Part shown: one piece after another, positions 1 to 8,633 of the stretch | Numbering within the stretch: the first letter of the stretch is position 1 | Layout of the letters: each line of letters starts with the position of its first letter | Source of the DNA: Desulfobacterium sp. | Lineage (GTDB): Bacteria; Desulfobacterota; Desulfobacteria; Desulfobacterales; Desulfobacteraceae | Direction of reading: 5' to 3' | DNA length: 64,000 nt | Assembly: GCA_016342325.1 (NCBI GenBank) | Contig: JAEINR010000020.1 | Coordinates: 1-64,000, forward strand | Notes under the pieces: model-generated | Databases searched by the model: none | Seen by the model: the letters and a program-made list of their open reading frames with translations, nothing else | What the model was told of the DNA's origin: nothing | Translations under genes and position numbers: made by a program

Positions 1-96
1 ACCTGGGCCGATGCCTTTACTTTTACTCTTTTGATCGCCATCCTTGTTGTGAGACCCACCGGTATCATGGGTGAACGCGTAGCGGAGAAGGTATGA
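1..96 (+). CDS. livH: Branched-chain amino acid-type ABC permease, C-terminal fragment
   Basis: The window opens inside this gene. The visible 31 residues form a hydrophobic helix followed by VVRPTGIMGERVAEKV, the usual C-terminus of LivH-type permeases (RPTGIMG is typical of the family). Its TGA stop overlaps the ATG of the next permease by four bases (ATGA), which indicates translational coupling. LivH pairs with LivM to form the inner-membrane channel of HAAT-family amino acid importers. The assignment rests on a short tail plus the livMGF context. Confidence 0.75.
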   Translation, partial: TWADAFTFTLLIAILVVRPTGIMGERVAEKV

Positions 97-1040
97 TAAA
101 ATCACCAAACAAAAAAATCGGATATTCAGTGTTCATCCTGGGCCTGGTGCTCTTCCCCGCCCTTGCCGACCCCAAGTGGCTGGCCATCGGGTCCACCTTC
201 CTGATCTTCTCCGTGGTGGGATTGAGCGAGGACATCATCCTGGGTAAGGGCGGCATGTTCAACATGGGACATGCCCTGTTCTTCGGCATCGGGGCCTATA
301 CGGCGGCCATTGCCAACCACACCTTCGGCATCCCCATCCTCTACGCCATTCCCCTGGCCATCCTGATTCCGGCACTGTGCGGCATCATCCTGGCAGGACC
401 GATCATCCACCTTCGCGGGGACTATCTTTTGGTGGCCACCATTGGGTTCAACATCGTGTTTCTGCAACTGGTGGAGAACGACATCTTCGGTGTCACCGGC
501 GGCCCCAACGGCATCTTCGGCCTGGACACGCCCACGTTTCTCGGCATTGATCTTGCCTCGCCAACGGCCATCTACTACCTGGGGGTTGCCGTCCTGCTCC
601 TCACCTTTTTTATCATGGCAAACCTTGATAAAAGCAAGGCAGGCCGCGCCCTTCATTATCTTCGCCTGGACGAGCTGGCCGCCAGCTCCATCGGCATCAA
701 CACCCGGGGATACAAGATCTTCGCCTTTGGACTCGGGGCCGGCATTGCAGGCCTTGCCGGGGTGCTGCTGGCCATCCAGTATTCGGCCGTGAGCCCGGAA
801 GCCTTCAACTTCATGCAGTCGGTGCTCTTCTTCTCCATCGTTCTTGTGGGCGGCTCTTCCCTGCCCGGGATCCTCATGGGCACCTTTGTCATGTTTGTTC
901 TGCCGGAGATCTTCCGGGACTTTGCCACCTGGAGATACTTCATCTTCGGCTTTGCCATGATCCTTGCGATGATCCTGAGACCCGAGGGCATCTTTCCCGC
1001 CCGGTTTGGCAAGATACCTGATTACTTCAAAAAAGGATAA
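93..1040 (+). CDS. livM: Branched-chain amino acid-type ABC transporter permease LivM
   Basis: A 315-residue inner-membrane permease with about eight to nine hydrophobic segments. It contains the family stretch GPIIHLRGDYLLVATIGFN near residues 103-121 and GGPNGIFG near 137. Length and motifs fit LivM (BPD_transp_2). It overlaps the livH stop by four bases and is followed three bases later by livG. With LivH it forms the channel of an importer for hydrophobic or modified amino acids. No periplasmic binding protein gene is visible, so the substrate cannot be read from this window. The downstream dehydrogenase genes suggest the imported compound is then oxidised. Confidence 0.93.
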   Translation: MIKSPNKKIGYSVFILGLVLFPALADPKWLAIGSTFLIFSVVGLSEDIILGKGGMFNMGHALFFGIGAYTAAIANHTFGIPILYAIPLAILIPALCGIILAGPIIHLRGDYLLVATIGFNIVFLQLVENDIFGVTGGPNGIFGLDTPTFLGIDLASPTAIYYLGVAVLLLTFFIMANLDKSKAGRALHYLRLDELAASSIGINTRGYKIFAFGLGAGIAGLAGVLLAIQYSAVSPEAFNFMQSVLFFSIVLVGGSSLPGILMGTFVMFVLPEIFRDFATWRYFIFGFAMILAMILRPEGIFPARFGKIPDYFKKG

Positions 1041-1043
1041 GCA

Positions 1044-1817
1044 ATGGCGCTTCTTGAACTTAAAAACATGACCAAACGGTTCGGAGGACTCACTGCAGTA
1101 GACAGCCTCAACCTCAAGGTCGAAAAAAACCAGATATACGGCATCATCGGGCCCAACGGCGCCGGCAAGACCACCGCATTCAACTGCATCACCGGCATCC
1201 ATCCCCCGGAAGAAGGAGCAGTGCTCTGGAAGGGTAAAGAGATCACCGGCGCTCCGCCCCACAAGGTCGCCGCCATGGGCATTGTCAGAACCTTCCAGAC
1301 CATCCGGCTCTTCAGCGAGATGAGCGTGGCTGAGAACGTCATGTCCGGCCGCCATTTTCAAAGCAGCCAGCGCTGGTGGCACGGCATCTGCCATACCCCC
1401 GGCTCCCTGCGGGACGAGAAGGAAAACTGGCTCAAGGTAAAGGAAGCCCTGGCGTTCTTCAAGATCGACGACCTTGCGGCGGAACCCGTGGGCAGCCTTG
1501 CCTACGGCATCCAGAGAAAGGTGGAGATGGCCCGGGCCCTTGTGAGCGAGCCCGAACTCCTCATCCTTGACGAGCCTGCGGCGGGCCTCAACGACAGCGA
1601 GACCATGGAGCTTGTGGAAACCATCTACAGCATCAGGGACCAGGGCGTCACCATCCTTCTCATCGAGCACAACATGGACCTTGTCATGACATTGACCGAC
1701 TACATTACCGTGATCAACTTTGGCAAGCCCATTGCCGAAGGCATACCCGAGGCCATGCAGTCAGACCCCATGGTGATCGAAGCCTACCTGGGCAGCGAGG
1801 ATGACGACGATGAATAA
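1044..1817 (+). CDS. livG: ABC transporter ATP-binding protein LivG
   Basis: A 257-residue ATPase. The Walker A motif is GPNGAGKTT (about residues 37-45), the LivG-typical IVRTFQ motif follows, and Walker B is LLILDEPAAGL (about 171-181) with a later H in IEHNMD. The signature region reads LAYGIQRKVEMARAL instead of the usual LSGGQQ; LSYG variants are normal in LivG. The C-terminus is acidic (EDDDDE). It lies three bases after livM, and its end overlaps the start of livF by 17 bases. It energises the LivHM channel from the cytoplasmic face. Confidence 0.93.
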   Translation: MALLELKNMTKRFGGLTAVDSLNLKVEKNQIYGIIGPNGAGKTTAFNCITGIHPPEEGAVLWKGKEITGAPPHKVAAMGIVRTFQTIRLFSEMSVAENVMSGRHFQSSQRWWHGICHTPGSLRDEKENWLKVKEALAFFKIDDLAAEPVGSLAYGIQRKVEMARALVSEPELLILDEPAAGLNDSETMELVETIYSIRDQGVTILLIEHNMDLVMTLTDYITVINFGKPIAEGIPEAMQSDPMVIEAYLGSEDDDDE

Positions 1818-2544
1818 AAAAAAGAATATCATGTTTGAAGTAAAGGACCTGGAGGTCTCCTACGGCAGCATCAAAGCCATCAAGGGCATCTCCATCCAGG
1901 TGGCCAAGGGTGAGATCGTAACCATCCTCGGCGCCAACGGCGCGGGCAAGACCACCACCTTGAGAACCATCAGCCGGCTCCACGATTCCAACGCCGGAAC
2001 GATCCTGTTCAAGGGCGAGGATATCACCAAAACGCCGGCCCACAAGATTGTCTCCATGGGCATCAGCCATTCCCCGGAAGGCCGCCGGATCTTCGGCATC
2101 CTCACCGTGGAGGAGAACCTGATCCTCGGCAGCTACTCCCAGAAATCAACAGACAAGAAGATCCTCAACTGGGTATACGATCTCTTTCCCAGGCTATCCG
2201 AGCGAAAACGCCAGCTGGCCGGCACCCTGTCCGGCGGAGAGCAGCAGATGCTCGCCATTGGAAGGGCCCTCATGTCACGGCCCGAGATGCTCCTTCTCGA
2301 CGAACCCAGCCTGGGCCTTGCCCCCATCCTGGTCAAAGCAATCTTCAAGACCGTCAAGGAGATCTCCCAAAGCGGGGTGACTGTCCTCCTGGTCGAGCAG
2401 AACGCCAAGGCAGCGCTTAAGCTTGCCGACCGGGCCTATGTGCTTGAAGTCGGCAAACTTGTCCTGAGCGGCACCTCCAAGGAGCTTCTCGCTTCGGAAA
2501 AGATCCAGGAAGCCTATCTCGGCAAAAAAAGGAGAGAGGCATAA
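1801..2544 (+). CDS. livF: ABC transporter ATP-binding protein LivF
   Basis: A 247-residue ATPase. Walker A is GANGAGKTT, the signature is TLSGGEQQMLAIGRAL, and Walker B is MLLLDEPSLGLAP. The SPEGRRIF motif around residue 97 is characteristic of LivF. The start at 1801 overlaps livG. In-frame ATGs at 1810 and 1831 are alternatives, since no clear Shine-Dalgarno sequence separates them. This is the last ABC subunit gene. It is followed by a 79-bp dispersed repeat and a strong hairpin before the dehydrogenase genes. Confidence 0.92.
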   Translation: MTTMNKKKNIMFEVKDLEVSYGSIKAIKGISIQVAKGEIVTILGANGAGKTTTLRTISRLHDSNAGTILFKGEDITKTPAHKIVSMGISHSPEGRRIFGILTVEENLILGSYSQKSTDKKILNWVYDLFPRLSERKRQLAGTLSGGEQQMLAIGRALMSRPEMLLLDEPSLGLAPILVKAIFKTVKEISQSGVTVLLVEQNAKAALKLADRAYVLEVGKLVLSGTSKELLASEKIQEAYLGKKRREA

Positions 2545-2549
2545 CCCGT

Positions 2550-2628
2550 AACCTGGACAAGCCAGCCCTAAAAAATCTTCTGATTTTCTTGCCAAAACAA
2601 CACGAAACTCAGAGATAAGAAGCTAAAA
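2550..2628 (+). repeat. Dispersed 79-bp intergenic repeat, copy 1
   Basis: First of five related 79-bp sequences in the window. Shared blocks are CAAGCC near the left end, TCTGATTTTCTTGCCAAAA in the middle, AACACGAAA, TCAGAG, and AAGCTAA at the right end. The middle blocks TCTGATTTTC and GAAACTCAGA can pair imperfectly (9 of 10) into a hairpin. The copy begins six bases after the livF stop codon and has the same orientation as livF. Confidence 0.85.
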
Positions 2629-2649
2629 ATAATTGAGCGCAACAATGAG

Positions 2650-2677
2650 ACCGGGGAGGCAACTCCCCGGTATTTTA
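2650..2677 (+). terminator. Intrinsic terminator after livF
   Basis: Perfect 9-bp stem ACCGGGGAG / CTCCCCGGT (2650-2658 with 2663-2671), GCAA tetraloop, then ATTTTAT. It lies between livF and the downstream dehydrogenase. It may terminate the liv transcript fully or partly. Confidence 0.75.
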
Positions 2678-2796
2678 TCCCCTTTTGCAAAAGGTCCAAC
2701 CATTGACCTTTACCCAGAAAAAGAGAAGGGACCCAAAGCACTGCCAACGATCCCATCTCCTTTTAACAACATTCAGACGGTTTCACAGGTAGACAT

Positions 2797-4875
2797 ATGA
2801 CACAAAAAAGAGTTACCCAACACCCTGTTCTGGAAGTTCCCAAAGGCGAAGAGGTCCCGTTCACCTGGAACGGCAAAGAACTAACCGGCAGAACCGGAGA
2901 GATGATCTCCTCTGCCCTCTTTGCCAACGACATCCAGATATTTGGCCACCACCACAAGGACGAAAGCCCCCAGGGCATGTACTGCGCAAACGGCCAGTGC
3001 TCCCAGTGCCTTGTCATTGTGGACGGCCTTCCCGTAAAATCCTGCATGACCCCCCTCAGCCGGGCCATGAACATCCAAAGCGTGGAAGGACTCCCCAAAG
3101 TTCCCCCTGAAGACACTCCCCAGGCCTTTGACCCTCCCGAAGAGATCCAAACAGAAGTCCTGATCATCGGCGGAGGCCCTGCCGGCCTGTCCGCCGCCAT
3201 CGAGCTTGGGCGTCTCGGCATTGACACCCTTCTATTAGACGACAAGGACCGTCTCGGCGGCAAACTCGTCCTCCAGACCCACAAGTTCTTCGGCTCGGTA
3301 AAAGACTCCTGGGCCGGCACCCGGGGATTTGAGATCGGCCGCATCCTCGAAGACCAGCTAAAAGAACTCGACTCGGTCAAAGTTAAGCTCAACACCACGG
3401 CCGTGGGCGTGTTTTCCGACGGCATCATCGGCGCCGTACAGGACAACCGCTACGTGAAGATCCGACCCAATAAACTCCTGGTGGCCACCGGCGCAAGGGA
3501 GAAAATGCTCGCCTTTCCCGGCAACACCCTGCCCGGGGTCTTCGGGGCAGGCGCCTTCCAGACCCTGGTCAACCGGGATCTCATCAAGGCCTCGGACCGG
3601 GTCCTCATCGTAGGCGGCGGCAACGTGGGCATCATCGCCGGCTACCACGCCATCCAGGCGGGCATTGAAGTGGCCTGTGTCATTGAAGGCCTCTCGGAAG
3701 TCGGCGGCTACAAGGTCCACGCAGACAAACTCGAACGTCTCGGGGTGCCCATCCTCACCAACCACACGGTTGTATCGGCCAACGGTACCGACCGGGTGGA
3801 AAGCGTCACCATTGCCATGCGCGACGAAAACTGGAAGGCGGTTCCGGGAACGGAGCAGACCTTCAAAGTCGACACCGTCCTCATCGCCGTAGGCCTCTCC
3901 AAGGTGGACGAGTTCTTCCTTAAGGCCAAAGAGTGGGGCATGGACGTGTATGCGGCAGGGGACGCCCAGGAGATTGCCGAGGCCTCCGCTGCCATGTTCT
4001 CCGGCAAAATCGAAGGGGTTAAGATCGCCAAAGCCCTTGGCAAATACGACAACGAGATCCCCCAGGAGTGGACCGAAAAAGCGGCCATCCTCAAGTCCAG
4101 GCCAGGCAAAGCCGCCCAGCGCCCCGCCCCACCCCAGGAAACAGGCGTCATGCCCGTGTTCCACTGCTTCCAGGAGATCCCCTGCAACCCCTGCACCTCG
4201 GTGTGCAAGGAAGGCATCATCCACACGGAAAACGACGCCATCACAGGGCTGCCCCATGTCACCGACCCGAGCCTGTGCAAGGGCTGCATGAACTGCGTGG
4301 CCATCTGCCCCGGCCTTGCCGTCACCCTGGTGGACTTTAGAAAGGACCCGGAACTCCCCATTGTCACCCTGCCCTACGAGATAGACCGGGGGCGGGTCGA
4401 AAAAGGCAACACCATCATTCTCACCGATGTGGACGGTAAAGAAATTGCCCAGGCCCCAGTAAAGAGCCTCATCACCAAGAAAAAATACCCCGGCACCCTC
4501 CTCGTCCAGGTCAAGCTGCCCAAAGAGATCGCCAAAAAAGCCGTGGGCATCAGGGTCCAGGAACAACCCTTCCCTGCCGAGGAGGTGCCCGACACCTCAG
4601 CCCTTCCCGACAATGCCATGATCTGCCGGTGCGAGCGGGTGACCGCCGGCAAGATCCGCCAAGCCATCAAAAACGGCGTCCGGGACATGAACCAGCTCAA
4701 GGCCATCTCCCGATCGGGCATGGGCGCCTGCGGATCAAAGACCTGCCGTCCCCTGGTATGGGGCATCTTCAGGGAAGAAGGCGTGGATCTCAAAGAAACC
4801 ACGGACAGAATCGACCGGCCCCTGTTTGTGGAAGTGCCCTTTGGCACCCTGGCCGGAACCAAAGGAGATAAATGA
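2797..4875 (+). CDS. Multidomain iron-sulfur/FAD dehydrogenase, alpha-type subunit
   Basis: A 692-residue fusion. Residues about 10-95 form a [2Fe-2S] ferredoxin-like domain (CANGQCSQC plus a later SCMT). About 110-420 is an FAD/NAD(P)-binding disulfide-reductase fold (IIGGGPAGLSAAIE; second Rossmann IVGGGNVGI). About 460-510 carries CNPCTSVC and CKGCMNCVAICP, which are 4Fe-4S ligands. About 605-660 is a BFD-like [2Fe-2S] domain (CRCERVTAG ... CGSKTC). The layout resembles the fused HcnA/HcnB or opine/proline dehydrogenase alpha subunit with extra clusters. Its stop overlaps the next FAD gene by four bases. Together they probably oxidise an imported amino acid or amine and pass electrons through the Fe-S chain. 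The substrate is unknown. Confidence 0.85.
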   Translation: MTQKRVTQHPVLEVPKGEEVPFTWNGKELTGRTGEMISSALFANDIQIFGHHHKDESPQGMYCANGQCSQCLVIVDGLPVKSCMTPLSRAMNIQSVEGLPKVPPEDTPQAFDPPEEIQTEVLIIGGGPAGLSAAIELGRLGIDTLLLDDKDRLGGKLVLQTHKFFGSVKDSWAGTRGFEIGRILEDQLKELDSVKVKLNTTAVGVFSDGIIGAVQDNRYVKIRPNKLLVATGAREKMLAFPGNTLPGVFGAGAFQTLVNRDLIKASDRVLIVGGGNVGIIAGYHAIQAGIEVACVIEGLSEVGGYKVHADKLERLGVPILTNHTVVSANGTDRVESVTIAMRDENWKAVPGTEQTFKVDTVLIAVGLSKVDEFFLKAKEWGMDVYAAGDAQEIAEASAAMFSGKIEGVKIAKALGKYDNEIPQEWTEKAAILKSRPGKAAQRPAPPQETGVMPVFHCFQEIPCNPCTSVCKEGIIHTENDAITGLPHVTDPSLCKGCMNCVAICPGLAVTLVDFRKDPELPIVTLPYEIDRGRVEKGNTIILTDVDGKEIAQAPVKSLITKKKYPGTLLVQVKLPKEIAKKAVGIRVQEQPFPAEEVPDTSALPDNAMICRCERVTAGKIRQAIKNGVRDMNQLKAISRSGMGACGSKTCRPLVWGIFREEGVDLKETTDRIDRPLFVEVPFGTLAGTKGDK

Positions 4876-6032
4876 TGACGAAAAAGTATGACGCAATCAT
4901 AGTAGGCGCCGGCTCCACAGGCGTTCCCACGGCCATGGCCCTTGGAGAACTGGGAGTCAAAACCCTTGTCATCGACAGCCACCCCTCCCCGGGCCAGGGG
5001 GAGAACAAGCATGCCATCGGCGGCATCCGGGCCACCCACTCCGATCCCGGCAAAATCATCCTGGGCATGCGTTCCCTTGCGATCTTCTCCACCTGGCAGG
5101 AGACCCACGGGGACGACATTGAGTGGTTAAAAGGGGGGTATCTCTTCCCGGTTTACAGGCAGGAAGAAGAGGCGATCCTCAAAGGATTCCTGCCCACCCA
5201 GAAGGAGTTCGGGCTAAACATTGATTACGTGGCCCCCCAACGAATAATGGAGATCGCCCCGGGCATCACAAAGGAAGGCCTCATGGGCGGCACCTTCTCC
5301 CCTGAGGACGGCTCCGCATCCCCCCTGCTTGCCATCAACGCCTTTTACCGTAAAGCCCTTGCCACCAACAACGTGACATTCCGGTTCAAGGAAAAAGTCA
5401 CAGCCATTGCCCAGGCAAAAGGAAGAGTCACCGGCGTCATCACCGACCAGGGAGCGTATTCCGCCCCTGTTGTGGTAGACGCCGCCGGCCCCTTTTCCAG
5501 GGAGCTTGGCAAGCTTGCCAATATAGACGTGCCTGTATTCCCGGATTGCCACGAAGGCGCCATTACCGAACCGGTCAAGCCCTTTTTCGAGGCCATGGTG
5601 GTGGACCTGAGATCCGCCCCCGGCTCCAAGAATTACTACTTCTACCAGAGCCGCCACGGACAGCTCGTCTTCTGCATCACCCCGGATCCGCCCATCCTCG
5701 GCACCGACACAAGGGAAACATCGGTTTTCCTACCCCAGGTAGCAAAAAGAATGGTGGAGCTCATGCCCCGGCTCAAAAACATCCGGGTGCGCAGGGTGTG
5801 GAGGGGCCTCTACCCCATGACCCCGGACGGCTCCCCCATCCTCGGCTGGAACCGCGACCTGCAAGGCCTCATCCACGCCACCGGCATGTGCGGACAAGGG
5901 TTCATGCTCGGCCCGGGCATAGGCGAAATCGTCTCAAGGATGATCACCCACCAGTCCACAACCAACGACAACCGTGTGCTGGATGAATACACCCTGTACC
6001 GGGAATTCGGCGGTAAAGAAGGATTACAATAA
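4872..6032 (+). CDS. FAD-dependent amino acid oxidoreductase (DAO family), beta-type subunit
   Basis: A 386-residue flavoprotein with the N-terminal dinucleotide fold DAIIVGAGSTGVPTAMALGE. The C-terminal DAO-family signature includes RVWRGLYPMTPDGSPILG and GHATGMCGQGFMLGPGIGE-like residues. It resembles sarcosine oxidase beta, HcnC and proline dehydrogenase beta. The start at 4872 is coupled to the upstream gene (ATGA overlap) and preceded by AAAGGAGATA; the ATG at 4875 is also possible. It probably holds the substrate-oxidising site of a heteromeric dehydrogenase with the 2797-4875 product, and it ends at a strong terminator. Confidence 0.88.
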   Translation: MMTKKYDAIIVGAGSTGVPTAMALGELGVKTLVIDSHPSPGQGENKHAIGGIRATHSDPGKIILGMRSLAIFSTWQETHGDDIEWLKGGYLFPVYRQEEEAILKGFLPTQKEFGLNIDYVAPQRIMEIAPGITKEGLMGGTFSPEDGSASPLLAINAFYRKALATNNVTFRFKEKVTAIAQAKGRVTGVITDQGAYSAPVVVDAAGPFSRELGKLANIDVPVFPDCHEGAITEPVKPFFEAMVVDLRSAPGSKNYYFYQSRHGQLVFCITPDPPILGTDTRETSVFLPQVAKRMVELMPRLKNIRVRRVWRGLYPMTPDGSPILGWNRDLQGLIHATGMCGQGFMLGPGIGEIVSRMITHQSTTNDNRVLDEYTLYREFGGKEGLQ

Positions 6033-6055
6033 CAAACAGTCCAACCACATAATTC

Positions 6056-6094
6056 AAAAGCCCGGAGAACACCATTGTTCCCAGGGCTTTTTTT
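6056..6094 (+). terminator. Intrinsic terminator of the liv/dehydrogenase operon
   Basis: Long imperfect stem AAAGCCCGGAGAACA / TGTTCCCAGGGCTTT with a short loop, followed by a run of T. It lies 24 bases after the stop of the FAD subunit gene. Confidence 0.85.
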
Positions 6095-6235
6095 ATGCCC
6101 TTGACGACCAGTTTTTAATATGCACAAATGTGAAAAATCATCAAGACAGCGGAAAAATGACAGCCTCATTCCCATTGTCCAAGCAACCCATAAAGATTCT
6201 AAGGGAACTATGGTACCCGACGGATTGCGGAAGAA

Positions 6236-6527
6236 GTCATAGATCTTTTCTTACGCCAGGTTATCGGTTCGTCCATGAACAAACGGATGACCACAAAGCT
6301 GATCATGGATGCCTTGCAAATGGCAATTTGGCGTCGTTCGCCTGCCCTGGGCCTTGTATTTCATTAAAACAGAGGCAGTCAGCATTGTAGTAACAATTTC
6401 AGAAGATGCTTAAAAGCCCTGGAAGGGTCAGTCGTTTGAGCCAGAAAGGGAACTGCTGGGACAATGCCGTGGCAGAAAGCGTTTCGGTAGCTTGAAGACT
6501 GAAAGAATCTTTTCTGCATACTATCAG
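6236..6527 (+). pseudogene. Decayed IS3-family transposase (OrfB) remnant
   Basis: Reading across frames recovers IS3 OrfB-like stretches in the correct order: VIDLFLRQVIG, then NKRMTTKLIMDALQMAIWRR, then a stop where HSDRGSQ is expected (H-stop-NRGSQHCSNNF). Next, in another frame, come QKMLKSPGRVSRL and GNCWDNAVAES. After a further one-base shift comes FGSLKTERIFSAYY. So it has one nonsense codon and at least two frameshifts, and the 5' part of the gene is missing. It ends exactly at the stop codon of the minus-strand MFS gene, marking an insertion or deletion junction. It is not functional. Confidence 0.85.
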
Positions 6528-7861
6528 GGTTCATCTAAATTTGAATCCCCCTCTTCTCCTGCTGTTTCAAGATCACTCACAAGGTCCTCAAAACTTGAGA
6601 TAATATCTGCTGCATCTTCTTCTACGGCACCTTCAATTTCATCTAATGCAACATCCGGATTCAAAGCGGCGGTCATAGGACTTGCGACCATTACAACAAA
6701 ATCACCCTGTTCCTCTGTATCAACTCCTGATCTTTGGGGGTATCGCCACAGCGCAAAACCACCAATGACGCTGAGCATTCCTCCTATGCTTCCATAAAAA
6801 GCTTCAGGGCCAAAGATGTCCATTACAAAAGCCGTCAACGGGGAACCGATAGCCGCCCCTGTCGCACTGAGCAGAACAAGGGTTCCACTTGCAGCAACCA
6901 TCTGGGTCGGGGTGAGGTAGTTATTGATGTGAACACAACAAAGTGCATACAAAGGCATAGCCAGACCACCAAGAATCGCAGCGATAAGGTACAACAACAG
7001 CCCTTCAGGCGAGTAGTACATTGCAGCAAACGAAACAACCGCCCCCCCCATACTACTGAGAAGTATCACTCTAATAGGATCAAAGGTATCAGACATCCAG
7101 CCCAGAGGATACTGAAAAAGAAAACCTCCTAAGATCAGAGCCCCCATAAACAAAGAAATGTCTTTGACTGATAGGCCTATATCGGCTGAAAAGACTGCTC
7201 CCATCCCGAAAAAAGCTCCATAGGTGAGACCACTTACAAACATGCCCAATACACCCAAGGGCGAAACCCGGTAGAGTTGTAAAATTGAGATATTTTCTGA
7301 TACATCAAATTGCGGTGCCCTTGAGACAGATAACAATATTGGAACAACTGCTAAACTAATAAGAAGGGAAACAAGAACAAAGAGTTCAAAGCTAGAGGGT
7401 GAAAAAAGGTTGAGTAAAAACTGACCTCCGGCTGAACCGCCCAAAGAAACCAACATATAAACACTAAGGAGCTTTCCTCGCGTTCCATTGTCTGCCGCTT
7501 CATTGATCCAGCTTTCTGAAACGATGAAAAGACCTGCATACGAAAAACCGGTAATCAGGCGCATCAACCACCAGATCCAAGGATTGACAAAAATCGCCTG
7601 AACAAGAATTGCTATAGAGGCAAGAGATGCCAGAGCTCCAAAAGTTCGTATATGCCCAACTCGACCTACAATGATTGGAATTATTCGACAACCTGCAATA
7701 AGACCAAGGTAATAGCCAGACATTACGAATCCGGTGACAATCGTCCCAAACCCTTCCATGGATGCACGAAGTCCTATAAGAGTCCCCTGTAATCCATTGC
7801 CAAGCATAATCAAGCTCATGCCAAAAAAAAGCGCCCAACAGTTAAACAGAATACCAAGCAT
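6524..7861 (-). CDS. MFS transporter, 12-TM type, probably acquired
   Basis: A major facilitator with about 12 hydrophobic segments, loosely like the YcaD/UMF2 group. It has an acidic, non-membrane tail of about 65 residues (rich in D and E) at the C-terminus. The ATG at 7861 is chosen because AGAGGAAA precedes it at a good distance; an in-frame ATG at 7933 adds 24 residues but lacks a ribosome site. The gene is visibly AT-richer than its neighbours. Its 3' end abuts the IS3 remnant, which points to horizontal transfer. The substrate is unknown; it is probably inner-membrane efflux or uptake. Confidence 0.8.
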   Translation of the reverse strand: MLGILFNCWALFFGMSLIMLGNGLQGTLIGLRASMEGFGTIVTGFVMSGYYLGLIAGCRIIPIIVGRVGHIRTFGALASLASIAILVQAIFVNPWIWWLMRLITGFSYAGLFIVSESWINEAADNGTRGKLLSVYMLVSLGGSAGGQFLLNLFSPSSFELFVLVSLLISLAVVPILLSVSRAPQFDVSENISILQLYRVSPLGVLGMFVSGLTYGAFFGMGAVFSADIGLSVKDISLFMGALILGGFLFQYPLGWMSDTFDPIRVILLSSMGGAVVSFAAMYYSPEGLLLYLIAAILGGLAMPLYALCCVHINNYLTPTQMVAASGTLVLLSATGAAIGSPLTAFVMDIFGPEAFYGSIGGMLSVIGGFALWRYPQRSGVDTEEQGDFVVMVASPMTAALNPDVALDEIEGAVEEDAADIISSFEDLVSDLETAGEEGDSNLDEP

Positions 7862-8109
7862 AGCAGATTTCCTCTGGCCTAATAACTCTTCGGTTGATAC
7901 AAATCCTCTTAACGATCGTAAGCCACCATTCACATACGCCGATCACCAGAGCAATAGCAAATTAAAAACATAATTAAATGATTTCATCCGCTTGTTGCTT
8001 CATAGCAAACCGCACATTCGAGGTCACCTACAATATGCCGTAACGAGTTTCGGCTCTACGAGGATGTGTGGGAATGATAATCATGGGCCTTGAATAGGAG
8101 CCTCCCCCC

Positions 8110-8137
8110 TTGACAGCCATGGGATCGTGGATATTGT
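8110..8137 (+). promoter_or_regulatory. Candidate promoter of the marR-MFS operon
   Basis: A perfect -35 box TTGACA (8110-8115), 16-base spacer, and a -10-like TATTGT (8132-8137). The -10 is overlapped by the palindrome at 8134-8166, so a bound MarR dimer would occlude RNA polymerase. Confidence 0.5.
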
Positions 8138-8166
8138 TGTTTTGTCAACAGTTGACACATCAACAA
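8134..8166 (+). promoter_or_regulatory. Palindromic operator, probably bound by the MarR regulator
   Basis: A 33-bp near-perfect palindrome centred on base 8150. The core is TGTCAAC-A-GTTGACA (8143-8157), flanked by TTGTTG and CAACAA arms. It lies 15 bases before the marR start codon and overlaps the -10 region, the classic arrangement for MarR autorepression. Confidence 0.7.
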
Positions 8167-8180
8167 TGCAGGAGGCGTAA

Positions 8181-8633
8181 ATGAACGACCGATCAAAATC
8201 CTTTGGCTACCGCTTTGCCCTTTTATACCGGCTCATGTGCACCCTTAACAGTGAAAAGATGGAAAAGCTCGGGATCTCGACAAGCCAGATTCCGTTTCTT
8301 TCGGAACTCTTCCTGGCCGATGGTCCCCTGACCCAGGATCAGCTCTCAAAACGGGTGGTCATCGACAAGGCGGCCACGGCCAGGGGACTCATGCAGCTGG
8401 AGGAACAGGGCCTGGTGACCCGCAAGGTCAATCCTGCGAACCGGCGGCAGAAGCTGGTCAGCCCCACCCCCAAGGCCCGGGAACTGGAGGCCGACTTTTA
8501 TATGGCCCTCAGAAGCAGCAGCAATATCTTTGTCCAGGGATTTTCCAAGGATGAAAAAGAGCAGGCCCTGTCCCTGTTGGACCGCATGATGGAGAACGGC
8601 AAGCAGGCCCGGTACGGAGACCAGGGGGAATGA
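8181..8633 (+). CDS. MarR-family transcriptional regulator
   Basis: A 150-residue winged-helix protein. The HTH lies at about residues 52-75 (LTQDQLSKRVVIDKAATARG) and the wing at about 85-98 (RKVNPANRRQKLV). Length and layout fit MarR. The start is preceded by CAGGAGG. Its stop overlaps the downstream MFS start by four bases, so repressor and pump are co-translated. It probably represses its own operon by binding the palindrome just upstream and is released by a small-molecule ligand that the pump exports. Confidence 0.9.
   Translation: MNDRSKSFGYRFALLYRLMCTLNSEKMEKLGISTSQIPFLSELFLADGPLTQDQLSKRVVIDKAATARGLMQLEEQGLVTRKVNPANRRQKLVSPTPKARELEADFYMALRSSSNIFVQGFSKDEKEQALSLLDRMMENGKQARYGDQGE

Noticed and set aside
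126-1670. Long minus-strand open frame of 514 codons over livM and livG
   Set aside because: It lies antisense to two genes with strong family motifs and has low-complexity, His/Gly/Asp-rich content; it is a by-product of GC-rich codon use.
3358-4566. 402-codon minus-strand frame over the Fe-S/FAD dehydrogenase
   Set aside because: Antisense shadow of a convincing plus-strand gene; no motif or ribosome site.
5974-6390. Gene reading from the end of the FAD subunit into the terminator and IS3 remnant
   Set aside because: It crosses a strong terminator and its tail matches a broken transposase out of frame.
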